Source: Nocardia flavorosea (GTDB taxonomy: Bacteria; Actinomycetota; Actinomycetes; Mycobacteriales; Mycobacteriaceae). Taken from it: a stretch of 64,000 nucleotides of DNA. The position numbers and the translations under genes are program-made. Below, piece after piece: positions 26,376 through 36,132 of the stretch (position 1 is the first letter of the stretch; every line of letters begins with the position of its first letter). The notes beneath the pieces are model-generated. The model was not told where the DNA came from, searched no databases, and saw nothing but the letters and a program-made list of their open reading frames with translations. Location of the stretch: the NCBI RefSeq assembly GCF_015477805.1, contig NZ_JADLQL010000001.1, positions 1,798,001 to 1,862,000 of the forward strand, given 5' to 3'.

Positions 26376-27892
26376 TTTTGATTCCGGACCTGCCGGAGAT
26401 TCTGCGCAACGCCGAGAGCGACGCGGAACGTCGAGTTGCCTCGCTCCTGCATCGGATCGCGGGCCCGCCGGATGGAGTGGCTTTCTACTCGGTGAAGTTG
26501 CGGTCACACGCGCATAAGCAACAGGCCGAAGCCGACTTCGTGATCTTGTGGGACAACATGATAATCGTCGTAGAAGTCAAAGGCGGCGGTGTGAAGAAGT
26601 ACGACGGGGTCTGGTACTCCGTCGATCGCCGAGGGGATTGGAACAAACTCACCTCCTCCCCGGTGGACCAAGCACGCTCGGCAATGTTCGCTCTGCAGGA
26701 CATCCTCCGAGGCGAAGGGGTCGGGTGGTTCGCCCACGAGGCGGTCGTCATCACTCCTGACATCGATTCTCCGCCTCATTCGATCGAGTGGAAGTCGACT
26801 CACTGGCTGGCGAAGGACAATATAGGCGTCGACGCGCTGACCGACGCATTCGCTGCGATTGCCGAGGCGAGACGAGAGGCACCGTACGGCGAGAAGAAGG
26901 CCCGCAGTCAGGATCTCCGGGATCGGCTTTTCGGCGAGTTCACCCGTATGCCGGTGATCGATGCTCAACGAGGTGCCGTGCTGGAAGAGCAGAACAGAGC
27001 CACCAAGGAACAGGCGCGAGTGCTCGCATCGCTGGCCCGGAATCGTAGGATGCTGGTGCTGGGAGGTGCCGGAACCGGAAAATCGCTGGTGCTGGCCGAG
27101 GCGGCCAAACAGGAAGCCAACACCGGCCGGTCAGTTCTGATCACATTCCATTCCCCGGCCCTCACCAAGCTTTTCACGCCTCTCATTGCAGGCCGAGATA
27201 TCGACCTCGTACCATTCGACGCGTTGACTGACAGCAAAATCTACGACGTTGTTTTGATCGATGAAGCACAAGATCTCATGAATGCCGAGGCAATGGATCG
27301 GCTGGATACGGTCATTGCGGGCGGCCGTTCCGATGGCCGATGGCGTATGTTTCTCGATCCGAACAACCAGGCCCATGTCGATGGCCGCTTCGACCAGGAC
27401 GTGTACGACTTGGTCGAAACCGAGGCTCCGTCGTTCGACCTGCAACGGAACGTTCGCAACACGAAGGCGATCGTGCATGTGGTGCAAGAGTATCTCGGCG
27501 CAGATGTGGGCGATTCGGGCATCGTCCACGGCGACAGAGTCCAATGGCGATGGCCCGAGGGCGCCGCTGACGTCGAGCAGGCGGCAGATGTTGCACGCCG
27601 CCTGATCGGCGACGGATGCTCCCGATCGGGGATCTGGATAATCAGCACCTCGTCAACAGCGGAGCCCTCATCGACGCACGACCGGATCACCGTAACCAGT
27701 CCTCGGTACACCAAGGGGCTCGAAGCAGAGCACGTCATCGTATGCGATTTGCCGGAGGTTTACGACGACACGGGGATCGCTGCGTTCTATGTCGCAGTGA
27801 CGCGTGCGCGCGTCTCCCTTCACATCGTCGCGTCCGTCGAGGACAAACGGCGCCTTCAGGAACTTCTTCGACGGCAAAGGGCAACGCAATGA
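26372..27892 (+). CDS. NERD nuclease domain-SF1 helicase protein
   Basis: About 506 residues. The N-terminal NERD domain (about 10-140) has an endonuclease-like core: ESDAERRVASLLHRI (Glu), EADFVILWDNMIIVVEVKGG with the D-x(n)-ExK pattern. Next is a UvrD/UPF1-like SF1 ATPase with Walker A GGAGTGKSLVL, Walker B VVLIDEAQDL and the C-terminal motif AAFYVAVTRARVSLHIV. The TTG at 26372 overlaps the upstream stop (TTGA) and follows AGGGGG by 5 bases; a GTG at 26354 is the alternative. It occupies the place in the cluster where DISARM systems carry nuclease-like functions (inference). Its stop overlaps the DrmA-like start. Confidence 0.84.
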   Translation: MILIPDLPEILRNAESDAERRVASLLHRIAGPPDGVAFYSVKLRSHAHKQQAEADFVILWDNMIIVVEVKGGGVKKYDGVWYSVDRRGDWNKLTSSPVDQARSAMFALQDILRGEGVGWFAHEAVVITPDIDSPPHSIEWKSTHWLAKDNIGVDALTDAFAAIAEARREAPYGEKKARSQDLRDRLFGEFTRMPVIDAQRGAVLEEQNRATKEQARVLASLARNRRMLVLGGAGTGKSLVLAEAAKQEANTGRSVLITFHSPALTKLFTPLIAGRDIDLVPFDALTDSKIYDVVLIDEAQDLMNAEAMDRLDTVIAGGRSDGRWRMFLDPNNQAHVDGRFDQDVYDLVETEAPSFDLQRNVRNTKAIVHVVQEYLGADVGDSGIVHGDRVQWRWPEGAADVEQAADVARRLIGDGCSRSGIWIISTSSTAEPSSTHDRITVTSPRYTKGLEAEHVIVCDLPEVYDDTGIAAFYVAVTRARVSLHIVASVEDKRRLQELLRRQRATQ

Positions 27893-30800
27893 CCCTCACC
27901 AACGGACAAAAAGTCGCTCTCGACCACCTTCGCGCTGCCTATGTCGGGCCCGAGCACGGCGAAGACGAGGTGCTGCAGAACCGACCGAATCTGCAGTATT
28001 CGATCGGAATGTTGTTTCCAGTCGAGTCGAAACCGCCGCCCTCGGAAGTCACAGACGAGGGCGCCGTCCTCTCCTCAGCAGTCCCGACCGGCGATGTGGA
28101 AGAGGACGGCGCCGGGGTCCCACTGCCTGAGGACTGGCGGCCCTCTTCCATCGCTATCTCATTCGTGACCGATTCGGATACCGCCGTCTGCGACTTCTCG
28201 GGAGGCACGTACGAGGCGATCTCCGACGATGGGCCGCCTCGATGGCGCCGCCGCCCGTTCGAAGTCCTTGACGTGGCAGTCAGCGCCGACCGGCCGCCAC
28301 AACGTTTTACGGCAGGACACGTGCCCTTCGAGATCGGATCGCGCTGGCGACGTTACGGTGATGCTCACCTGGTCACTGTCCATGTACGACTGACCGAAGC
28401 CTCGACCGGCAACGATAAGCTGGATATCGACCGTATGCTGTTCCAGGTCGATCTTGCGGTCCGCGCCGCCGACGGCGCCAAGTTCATCGAATACGACACA
28501 TACCGCACCCTTGATCTGGACGAGGAGTCCGCCGAACTGCGCCTTCGCTATCGGAACCGCACGGTCTACGCCGTAGGCCACGGCATGGCCACCGGCTGGG
28601 AATCCGAATCCGGCCACTGCACCAAGATATTCCTGACACCGCTTCCGTCTTTCATAGTTCCGAGCGTAGAGACCACCGGATTCGATGCAGACACGGAGGA
28701 AGCCCGTGCTCTGCGTCTCGACGTGCTGTCGCGTATCGACAGCGATCCCGATGCGGTGCTGCGATTGCTCGACGCGTTCGTTGCCGCGTTCTCGACGTGG
28801 GTGGCGGTTCAGGAGTCTCGCGTCGAGACATTCGGCGACCAAACCAAGGCCGCACGTGATATAACCAGCCGCTCGCGGGTAGCGGCTGACCGGATGGCTG
28901 CAGGCGTCGAACTGCTGCGGAAATCGGACCAGCCCGCTCTCCGCGAAGCCTTCGCGCTCGCCATGGCAGCCATGAGACTTCAGATGCAACAGGCTGCCGT
29001 AAACCGGGGCAATACTGGGGGTGAGCCTGCCTGGCGCCCCTTCCAGCTCGGATTCTTGCTGGTGTCCCTGGCATCAACCGTCGAGGAAGAGCACCCTGAT
29101 CGCGCGCTGGTCGACCTGATCTGGTTTCCGACTGGCGGCGGAAAGACTGAGGCATATCTGGGTCTCGCGGCGATCGAGATATTTCGACGCCGTCTCCTCT
29201 ATGGCATGAAGGGTGCCGGCACTGCGGTTATTACGCGCTATACCCTGCGACTCTTGACCGCCCAACAGTTCCAGCGGGCCGCCGCCCTCATCTGTGCGAT
29301 GGAGATCCTCCGTGGTTCCGACCCCAGGGTAAAAGGTATGGCCCGGTTCACCATCGGTCTGTGGGTCGGCAACGAAGCGACTCCCGCTACGCGTCCCGAT
29401 GCTAAGGCCGCCCTCGAACGGTTACTCAAGGCAACTCGACCCGAGGAAGCAAACAAATTCCAGGTTGAGAGTTGCCCTTGGTGTCTGACACCGCTCATAC
29501 CGCGCCAGAGGTCGGATGACCCGGGTCGGTACGGTATGAAGTTGGTCGGTCGGGATATCATTATCCACTGCACAGACAGGAATTGCCATTTCGCCGCGGA
29601 GTTGCCCTTGGCTGTAGTCGACGACCTCCTGTATGACGAACCGCCGACCATTCTCCTCGCAACGGTCGACAAGTTCGCGCGATTGCAGTTCAAGCCCGAA
29701 GCCGGAAAATTGCTCGGACTCGATACGAGCTACCGCCAGCCGTCCATGGTCATCCAGGACGAGCTGCACCTCCTATCCGGGCCACTCGGGACCACAGTCG
29801 CCGTGTTCGACGCGGTTATTCAGCTTCTGTTGAGCAAGACCGGCACCAGACCAAAGATCGTCGCATCCACTGCGACCATTCGGGCCTCGCAAGAGCAGAT
29901 CAAAGGGCTCTATGGTCGTGATGTCGCACTGTACCCCCCGGCGGGTCTCGACGATGACACGACGTTCTTCTCGCGGCCGGTGGAGAATGGTGCAGGACGT
30001 CTCTACGTCGGTTTGATGCCCCAATCTCTTCCGCAGGTGACCGCCTTGGTGGCCGCAGCAGCACCCTTGGCTGAACTGCCTGCTGTCGTCGATGCGCAGC
30101 TGTCGCCGCCCACCTCACATGACGCCTACTGGACGCTGGTCATGTATCACAACTCTCTTCGAGAGCTTGGACGCACCGGCACCCTCGTCGTCGATGACGT
30201 TAACGGCCGCTTGGAGACGCGCGCAGAGCGGATAGGGATTCCGCTGCGACGTATTCGAAAGGACAAGGTACTGGAACTGACCAGTCGCCGACGGCCCGAG
30301 GAACTGCCCAATGACCTCCGGGAACTGCGTACGAGTGCGGACGATTCGAAAGAAGCAATCGATGTGGTCCTTTCCTCGAACATGCTCTCCGTAGGCATAG
30401 ACATCCCCCGCCTGGCACTCATGCTCATGGTCGGACAGCCCAAGACCACAGCGGAATACATCCAGGCGACCAGCCGTGTCGGGCGAGGCGAGAACAGCGG
30501 CATCGTGGTGACTCTGTTCCGATCGAATCGCGCGCGCGACCGTTCGCACTTCGAGACGTTCCGCGGCTACCACGATGCCCTGTATCGCAGCGTGGAACCC
30601 ACCAGTGTCACTCCGTGGTCCCTGTCCTCACGGCAGCGCTCGCTGGCAGGGGCCCTGGTTGCACTGATAAGGCATTCTTTCCCGTCGCTCGCCGCGGACA
30701 CCTCTGCCGGCGCGCTCGACCTGGAGCACTCCAGGCTGGCCGAGGCCATCGACAAGCAGGTCAACCGCTTCCTCGAACTTGTATCCCGATCCGACGCTAT

Positions 30801-31056
30801 CGAAAAGGACGAGACCGAGGACGAACTGAGGAGACTTCTGCGGGACTGGGACCGGCGCGCCGCAGAGGCCCGCGAGCAGAACAAGCCGCTACGTTACGAC
30901 CGCCGTTCAGGCACGGACGAATCCTTGTTGAAGCGATTCGGTCAACCCAACGAGGGTTGGCTCGTCGCCGACTCCATGCGTTCGGTCGAGCCGAATGTCG
31001 CAGTTTCCGTCCAAGAGCCACGTGAGGAGGTCATCCGTGGAGAAAATCAAGCATGA
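27889..31056 (+). CDS. drmA: DrmA-like SF2 helicase (DISARM-type)
   Basis: 1055 residues. Helicase motifs: Walker A WFPTGGGKTEAYLGLAA (about residue 412), AVITRYTLRLLTAQQFQRAA (motif Ia), the DELH box MVIQDELHLLSGPLG (about 622), VASTATIRAS, and VGIDIPRLAL with YIQATSRVGRG (about 835-870). A Cys cluster between (SCPWCL, HCTDRNCHF, about 530-565) looks like a zinc ribbon. The FPTGGGKTEAYLG and TAQQFQRAA motifs and pairing with a DUF1998 protein are hallmarks of DISARM DrmA. The ATG at 27889 overlaps the previous stop (ATGA). The 3' end overlaps the DrmB-like gene by 20 bases. Confidence 0.85.
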   Translation: MTLTNGQKVALDHLRAAYVGPEHGEDEVLQNRPNLQYSIGMLFPVESKPPPSEVTDEGAVLSSAVPTGDVEEDGAGVPLPEDWRPSSIAISFVTDSDTAVCDFSGGTYEAISDDGPPRWRRRPFEVLDVAVSADRPPQRFTAGHVPFEIGSRWRRYGDAHLVTVHVRLTEASTGNDKLDIDRMLFQVDLAVRAADGAKFIEYDTYRTLDLDEESAELRLRYRNRTVYAVGHGMATGWESESGHCTKIFLTPLPSFIVPSVETTGFDADTEEARALRLDVLSRIDSDPDAVLRLLDAFVAAFSTWVAVQESRVETFGDQTKAARDITSRSRVAADRMAAGVELLRKSDQPALREAFALAMAAMRLQMQQAAVNRGNTGGEPAWRPFQLGFLLVSLASTVEEEHPDRALVDLIWFPTGGGKTEAYLGLAAIEIFRRRLLYGMKGAGTAVITRYTLRLLTAQQFQRAAALICAMEILRGSDPRVKGMARFTIGLWVGNEATPATRPDAKAALERLLKATRPEEANKFQVESCPWCLTPLIPRQRSDDPGRYGMKLVGRDIIIHCTDRNCHFAAELPLAVVDDLLYDEPPTILLATVDKFARLQFKPEAGKLLGLDTSYRQPSMVIQDELHLLSGPLGTTVAVFDAVIQLLLSKTGTRPKIVASTATIRASQEQIKGLYGRDVALYPPAGLDDDTTFFSRPVENGAGRLYVGLMPQSLPQVTALVAAAAPLAELPAVVDAQLSPPTSHDAYWTLVMYHNSLRELGRTGTLVVDDVNGRLETRAERIGIPLRRIRKDKVLELTSRRRPEELPNDLRELRTSADDSKEAIDVVLSSNMLSVGIDIPRLALMLMVGQPKTTAEYIQATSRVGRGENSGIVVTLFRSNRARDRSHFETFRGYHDALYRSVEPTSVTPWSLSSRQRSLAGALVALIRHSFPSLAADTSAGALDLEHSRLAEAIDKQVNRFLELVSRSDAIEKDETEDELRRLLRDWDRRAAEAREQNKPLRYDRRSGTDESLLKRFGQPNEGWLVADSMRSVEPNVAVSVQEPREEVIRGENQA

Positions 31057-32875
31057 CCTGCGACTTTCGGAGACGATCACGCCATTCGGCGTCGGGGCGA
31101 TCGTCGACGTGCGAGGGGAATCCCTCATCGCTCCCGACACATCGTGGTGGGATCGAAAACGCTCCCCCCGGATCAGCTGCGATCGGCTTCTCGCACGACT
31201 CGGCCCCGGCGAGCTGAGGCAACCTTCGACCCACGCCGGCCGGGCAGCGAAGGAGACAGAGGGGTTGCTGTACTGGCGCTTTCCTGCCTGGCGGTTCTGC
31301 GAGCGGTGTTCCAAACTTTCAACGCTTACGGGCAAATACAAAGGCCGCTGGACCAATACCTGCAACTGTGGCGGCGGACTCGTTCCCATGCGATATATCG
31401 CGGTCTGCACGAATGGTAGTCACGTACAAGATATTCCATGGTTCATGTGGGCGCACCGAGGTCGTGACGCCGGCGTGACGGAGGAAGTCCGATTCTGTCG
31501 CGCCTATAAGGAGCTCACATTCGTCCGATCGGCGAAACACGGGGAAGGTCTCGCCTCACTGCGCATCAATTGTGGTGGATGCAAACGTTCGCGACCGCTG
31601 TCCGAACTCGTCGGGAAAGACGCACTTCACAGAGACGGCATCAAGTGCGGTGGCCGCCAGCCTTGGGAGGACGAGGAAGCTGCCAGAGATGTGTGTGACC
31701 ACCACCTGGTTGCCGTGCAGCGTGGTGCGACCGGAAACTATATCGCTGAGCGCGTCTCGGCCCTGGATATCCCGGAAGAGACCCCGCAGTCGGAAGAGTT
31801 GGTGTCGGACATACGAAGCCACGTCTACTTCGACAAGGTCGTGGCAGACAACGGCGGACCGCAGGCAGAGGTCGTCGCCGGTTGGATCGCCGAAGAAATT
31901 GGTGTGTCGCCCGAAGCTGTCCTCGCCATTGCCGCAGGCGACGGTATGTCGGTGGAAGAATCAATCGCCGGTCTGCGTGACGGAGAGTGGGCGGCATTTG
32001 TCAAGAAACTGAGCAGCGGCCGGGACCGCACCGGAGGCGACTTCGTCGTAGACGGGTGGAAAGTGTCGGGCGAGACTCCCGGACCGAGGTCACTGATCGA
32101 CGCAATGGCCGGAATCGGGCAAGTGCGGCGCGTGAGGGAGGTCCGTGCTTTGCGCGGGTTCCGGCGACATTCCCCGGACGCAGCGCTCATCCACGTCGAT
32201 CTCGGGCCGGACCAGAAGAGGCAACCGTTGTATCCCGCCATCGAGTTGTACGGCGAGGGAATCTTTTTTCAGTTCGACGAGGATGCCGTAGCGACTTGGG
32301 AACGCCTCGACCGGGTCCAGGTCCGTGCCGCCATTCTCGGGAAACGCCGCCAGGAGACACCGTGGGCGCAACGACTCGAAGTACCGACACCCCGGTTCGT
32401 TGCCCTGCACACGCTCGCCCATCTCCTCATCCGTCGCCTGGCGTTCGCCAGCGGCTACTCGTCGGCAGCTCTTCAGGAGAAGATCTACGCCAACGCAGAC
32501 GGGCCAGATCCCATGGCGGGCATCCTGATCTACACTGCAGCAGGTGATGCTCAGGGAACCCTGGGAGGCCTCGTGCGGCTCGGTGAGCCGAAACGAGTTA
32601 TCCCGCTACTCACCTCGGCTCTTGATGATGCCGATGTCTGTTCCAACGACCCCGTCTGCATCGAAAGCGACAGGCAGCGCAGCGCACACCTCAACCTCTC
32701 TGCCTGCCACGGCTGCACACTCATCAGCGAGACGTCATGCGAATCAGGCAACCGTCTGCTCGACCGTCAATTGGTACTCGGCGGCAGCACGGTTCCAGGA
32801 CTCCTGGAGGCGGTACTACCAGAGGTACGGCAGTCACTAAGCATTCACGTCAGCGGCTTCCCCGTGATCGACTGA
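31037..32875 (+). CDS. drmB: DrmB-like DUF1998 protein
   Basis: 612 residues. The N-terminal ETITPFGVGAIVD and the Cys-rich zinc segment (CERCSK, CNCGG, CGGCKRS) precede the typical MRYIAVCTNGSHVQDIPW. The C-terminal DUF1998 region has ALHTLAHLLIRRLAFASGY, GILIYTAAGDAQGTLGGLV and a Cys cluster (CSNDPVC, CHGC, SCESGNRLLDR). This is the DISARM DrmB architecture, thought to act with DrmA as a DNA translocase complex. The GTG at 31037 has GAGGAGG 6 bases upstream. Last gene of the first defence operon. Confidence 0.85.
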   Translation: MEKIKHDLRLSETITPFGVGAIVDVRGESLIAPDTSWWDRKRSPRISCDRLLARLGPGELRQPSTHAGRAAKETEGLLYWRFPAWRFCERCSKLSTLTGKYKGRWTNTCNCGGGLVPMRYIAVCTNGSHVQDIPWFMWAHRGRDAGVTEEVRFCRAYKELTFVRSAKHGEGLASLRINCGGCKRSRPLSELVGKDALHRDGIKCGGRQPWEDEEAARDVCDHHLVAVQRGATGNYIAERVSALDIPEETPQSEELVSDIRSHVYFDKVVADNGGPQAEVVAGWIAEEIGVSPEAVLAIAAGDGMSVEESIAGLRDGEWAAFVKKLSSGRDRTGGDFVVDGWKVSGETPGPRSLIDAMAGIGQVRRVREVRALRGFRRHSPDAALIHVDLGPDQKRQPLYPAIELYGEGIFFQFDEDAVATWERLDRVQVRAAILGKRRQETPWAQRLEVPTPRFVALHTLAHLLIRRLAFASGYSSAALQEKIYANADGPDPMAGILIYTAAGDAQGTLGGLVRLGEPKRVIPLLTSALDDADVCSNDPVCIESDRQRSAHLNLSACHGCTLISETSCESGNRLLDRQLVLGGSTVPGLLEAVLPEVRQSLSIHVSGFPVID

Positions 32876-32945
32876 CGGCAGCATGAGCATCTAAGCCGTG
32901 TGGCTCGCGAGAATACATTTGAAATGCAGGAGAGACCTGTCGACG

Positions 32946-32983
32946 CCGTGTTGTAGCAGCACACCGACAGTGCAGCAACACGG
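32946..32983. promoter_or_regulatory. inverted repeat before HTH-ATPase gene
   Basis: CCGTGTTG (32946-32953) and CAACACGG (32976-32983) are perfect reverse complements 22 bases apart, in the only sizeable gap (135 bases) of the plus-strand defence genes. It could be an operator for the HTH domain of the next gene. Confidence 0.4.
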
Positions 32984-33010
32984 GGACATACCGGCAGGCG
33001 AGGAGGAGCG

Positions 33011-35146
33011 TTGGACTCGAACAGAACCGAGCGAGGTCAATGGTTGGCCGAGCGTCTTCGACGCAAAGGCACAGACCCGAAAGACCTGGCGCAGCGGCTC
33101 GAGGTACATCCGGCAGTCATCAGCGCCTGGTTGGACGGGCGGTCCGAGCCTCGCCCGGATGTCGTGGCCCAGGCGGACAAGATCATGAGAAACGAAGGCG
33201 AGATCCTTCCGGCATCCGGCAGTACCGCCGCCGCGGCGAGCGGTCCGGAAACCACGTGGTATCACCGCCCAGGACATCGAGACGGTGGCCGGGAGTTCGG
33301 CAATGCAGCGGCTTTCGCCTTCGAGGCCGATCTGGAGATCCTGGCACGTGAGGCGACTCAGAACAGCTTGGACGAACGAATCAAGCAAAATGACGAGCCG
33401 GTCCGAGTCCGTTACACCCTTCATGAGTTGACCGGTGCCGCGCTCGACCGGTTCCGCACTGCCATCCGCTGGGACGACCTCCTCCCGCACTACAGAGCAG
33501 CGGCCGCACAAGACCAGAAAGTCGGACGCATCATCGGCTCGGGGCTCCGGGACATGATGGGTGAGCGCGACCGCCTGGTCCTGCTGCGCATAGATGACTA
33601 CAACGCGACAGGTTTGACCGGCGACGACTACGGCGATGGGCGCTTTGCCGCCGTTGTCCGTCGCCAACTCGAGAGTCGAAAGACGGATTCGTCCGCTGGC
33701 GGATCGTATGGGCTGGGCAAGGCTACGCTGTGGGGCACCAGCAGACTCGGGCTCGTTCTCATCAACTCCACCCTTTCCGAACCGCACGAGGGACGCACCC
33801 AACGACGTGTCATCGGACGACTCGACCTTCCGTGGCGCGAAGTGGACGGAAAAGGTTTCGCGGGCCCGGGCTGGCTGGGCACGCCGGATCCGGAGAAGGG
33901 AGATTCGAAGGTCGTTCGGTCGTGGTGGGCAACCGAAGATGCGGTAGAAGAGCTGCATCTGACACGCGACGGCGAAGAACCTGGCACATCCTTCTTGATC
34001 GTAGGGGCCCACGATGTGGCCAGTCTCGCCACGACGGGTCTGGAACTCGACGGTGACGCCGAGGACGACGAAGACAATCTGGAGCGTATGCACCGCAGAC
34101 TGGTACACGCTCTCGGGCGCAATTTCTGGGCTGCCATGACAGCGGGAACCGATCAGCTTCCCCTGCTGGAGGCATCCGTGCGGACCTTGCGCAACGGCAC
34201 AGAATTCCTTCCGGAAGAGCGCGTCGAACCGCATGTACATCAACCCGCCCGGACCCGCGCGCTGGAGGCGTTTCTCAACGGCACCACAGTGGACAGGCTC
34301 GTTGAGGCGGGCCAAGTGGCACAGACCACTGTAGCTCTGCGACTACCCCATCGTGATGGCCGAGCCGGCACTGCCGGTGAGCACCGAGCCGTCCTACTCG
34401 TCACCGACGCCACCGATGCCGACGGCAAGATCAATCAGGTCACTGCCATGCGTGGCAACCGTATGACCGTCAAGACCAGCCGGGTCACCGATCTGCCAGT
34501 GGGCACCAACCCATTTCAGGCAGTTTTACTCACCGGCCTTGCCGCAGGAAAAGATGCCCCTTTCGCCGACGACACAGAGATATTCCTCCGTGCCGCCGAA
34601 CCGCCCGAACACAATAAGTGGGGCCAGACAGAGGAGTTGCGCATGCGCTACTCCCCCTCGGCCCATCGCCGAATCGCTGTATTGACCACCGAAACCAATC
34701 GCGCTGTACGCGACCTGGTCGCCATTCCGAAGGAGAAGCGCAACGGCACATCTAGCGTGCGTGGCCGGCTCAAGATCTCCGGAAAGGCACCGGCCAAGAC
34801 AAGGGGGAAATCAACTCCGCCCGAATTGACCGAGTTGGAGGCCGAGGTCGACACCTCGGGCGCCTGGAGTGTTACAGCGGAAGTCAAAGTGCCCTCCGAT
34901 GACGAGGTATGGCGCATGTACCCCGTCGCAAAGCTCGAGGTGCGCTCCGGCTCTCGCCCCGTGGTGCAATGGGCCGAACTCGTCCCTCTCCGAAATTGCG
35001 AACTGAACGACGGCGCACTGGAATTCAAGCCGAACTCCCGTCGAGCGATATTCCAGGGGACCACCGATGTATCCACGCATCCGGTGCGGGCCGGACTCAC
35101 TGGTCTCGTGGTGGAACTGCAGGAAAGCAAAGGGGGCGATCGATGA
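33011..35146 (+). CDS. HTH-GHKL ATPase protein (defence-associated)
   Basis: 711 residues. Residues 1-60 form an XRE-type HTH (GTDPKDLAQRLEVHPAVISA then WLDGRSEPRPDVVAQADKIM). From about residue 80 a GHKL-type ATP fold follows: N-box EILAREATQNSLDER, G1 box LLRIDDYNATGLTGDD and G2 lid GGSYGLGKATLWG. The C-terminal 300 residues are unassigned. The start is a TTG at 33011 with AGGAGGAG 4 bases before it. It heads a second operon; its stop overlaps the next start (ATGA). The HTH-GHKL fusion suggests an ATP-gated DNA sensor or regulator (inference). Confidence 0.75.
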   Translation: MDSNRTERGQWLAERLRRKGTDPKDLAQRLEVHPAVISAWLDGRSEPRPDVVAQADKIMRNEGEILPASGSTAAAASGPETTWYHRPGHRDGGREFGNAAAFAFEADLEILAREATQNSLDERIKQNDEPVRVRYTLHELTGAALDRFRTAIRWDDLLPHYRAAAAQDQKVGRIIGSGLRDMMGERDRLVLLRIDDYNATGLTGDDYGDGRFAAVVRRQLESRKTDSSAGGSYGLGKATLWGTSRLGLVLINSTLSEPHEGRTQRRVIGRLDLPWREVDGKGFAGPGWLGTPDPEKGDSKVVRSWWATEDAVEELHLTRDGEEPGTSFLIVGAHDVASLATTGLELDGDAEDDEDNLERMHRRLVHALGRNFWAAMTAGTDQLPLLEASVRTLRNGTEFLPEERVEPHVHQPARTRALEAFLNGTTVDRLVEAGQVAQTTVALRLPHRDGRAGTAGEHRAVLLVTDATDADGKINQVTAMRGNRMTVKTSRVTDLPVGTNPFQAVLLTGLAAGKDAPFADDTEIFLRAAEPPEHNKWGQTEELRMRYSPSAHRRIAVLTTETNRAVRDLVAIPKEKRNGTSSVRGRLKISGKAPAKTRGKSTPPELTELEAEVDTSGAWSVTAEVKVPSDDEVWRMYPVAKLEVRSGSRPVVQWAELVPLRNCELNDGALEFKPNSRRAIFQGTTDVSTHPVRAGLTGLVVELQESKGGDR

Positions 35147-36132
35147 GGGTCTACCCATACCCGCGGCTCTCCGGGCCGGTGACGGCACGGGTGACAGCCG
35201 TCCGGTTACGCGGTCCCGGAGAAGCTCGTGAACAGCTGGACACCAAGGCGTACTCGGTGATCGAACAGGTCGTCGCGCTCGGTCGCGCCGAACGTAGCGA
35301 CTGGCACACCGCTCGAATCGTCTTGGCCGCAACCGTGCCCGATCGTGAATTAGCGCGAACGAACGACTGGACCGACATTTCGGTTGTCGCGGTTCTCTCC
35401 GAGGGAGCCACCAGCACCCGCACAATAACCCACTTGAGACTCGATACATCCGGCAAGGAATGGACAGGCGAGCTCGAATTCGAGCGCGATGATCACTTGG
35501 ACCGAGCCTCCCTGGCCGTCCACGTTGTGGCGACCGTCAAGGGCGTCGCAGGCCGGATCATCGGCTCCAGCGACCGGGAGTGGATTGTCGACCTGACCTC
35601 CGACAACCCGATCAGAGAACGTGAGATCGAAGTCCACACGGTGAGTTTCGCCCGCAGCACCGAATGGCTCGCGAGCCTGCGGGACACACCGTGGGTCGTG
35701 GATACGTCGGGCAGTATGCCTGTGCTCCGCGTGAACTCGGATTTCGATGGTTTGGTCGCACTGATCGAAGGTCAGGGCTCGAAGGCAGAGCAGATGATAG
35801 GGAAGATGCTGCTGGCCCAGGTGTGCGCCGACGTCTGGACATCCGTCTTCCACACTGCTATCGGCGACCTGGAGATCGAAGACGACGGGACTCCGCTGTT
35901 TCCAGCCGACTGGCGAGGTGCGGTACTGCGCGAGATGCTCCCGGATATCTTCCCTAGTCGATCCCTCCAAAATGCGCTGCGCGAGGTGCACGCGCGCCGG
36001 GCCGGTAACGGAAACTGGGCAGACCTACAATCGCGCATTCAGTATGCCGCCGCACGTCGAGCCGAGGTTCCTACGACCCTCGCGGCGACTGTCCGTGGCA
36101 TCGCACAACTCGATCAGGAGATTCACCCATGA
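35143..36132 (+). CDS. uncharacterised defence-island protein
   Basis: 329 residues, no family recognised. The N-terminal half is beta-rich; the C-terminal half is helical (MIGKMLLAQVCADVWTSVFH onward, including ADWRGAVLREMLPDIFP). No signal peptide or membrane segment. Translationally coupled on both sides (ATGA overlaps at 35143 and 36129), so it likely works in a complex with the HTH-GHKL ATPase and the next protein. Confidence 0.75.
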   Translation: MRVYPYPRLSGPVTARVTAVRLRGPGEAREQLDTKAYSVIEQVVALGRAERSDWHTARIVLAATVPDRELARTNDWTDISVVAVLSEGATSTRTITHLRLDTSGKEWTGELEFERDDHLDRASLAVHVVATVKGVAGRIIGSSDREWIVDLTSDNPIREREIEVHTVSFARSTEWLASLRDTPWVVDTSGSMPVLRVNSDFDGLVALIEGQGSKAEQMIGKMLLAQVCADVWTSVFHTAIGDLEIEDDGTPLFPADWRGAVLREMLPDIFPSRSLQNALREVHARRAGNGNWADLQSRIQYAAARRAEVPTTLAATVRGIAQLDQEIHP

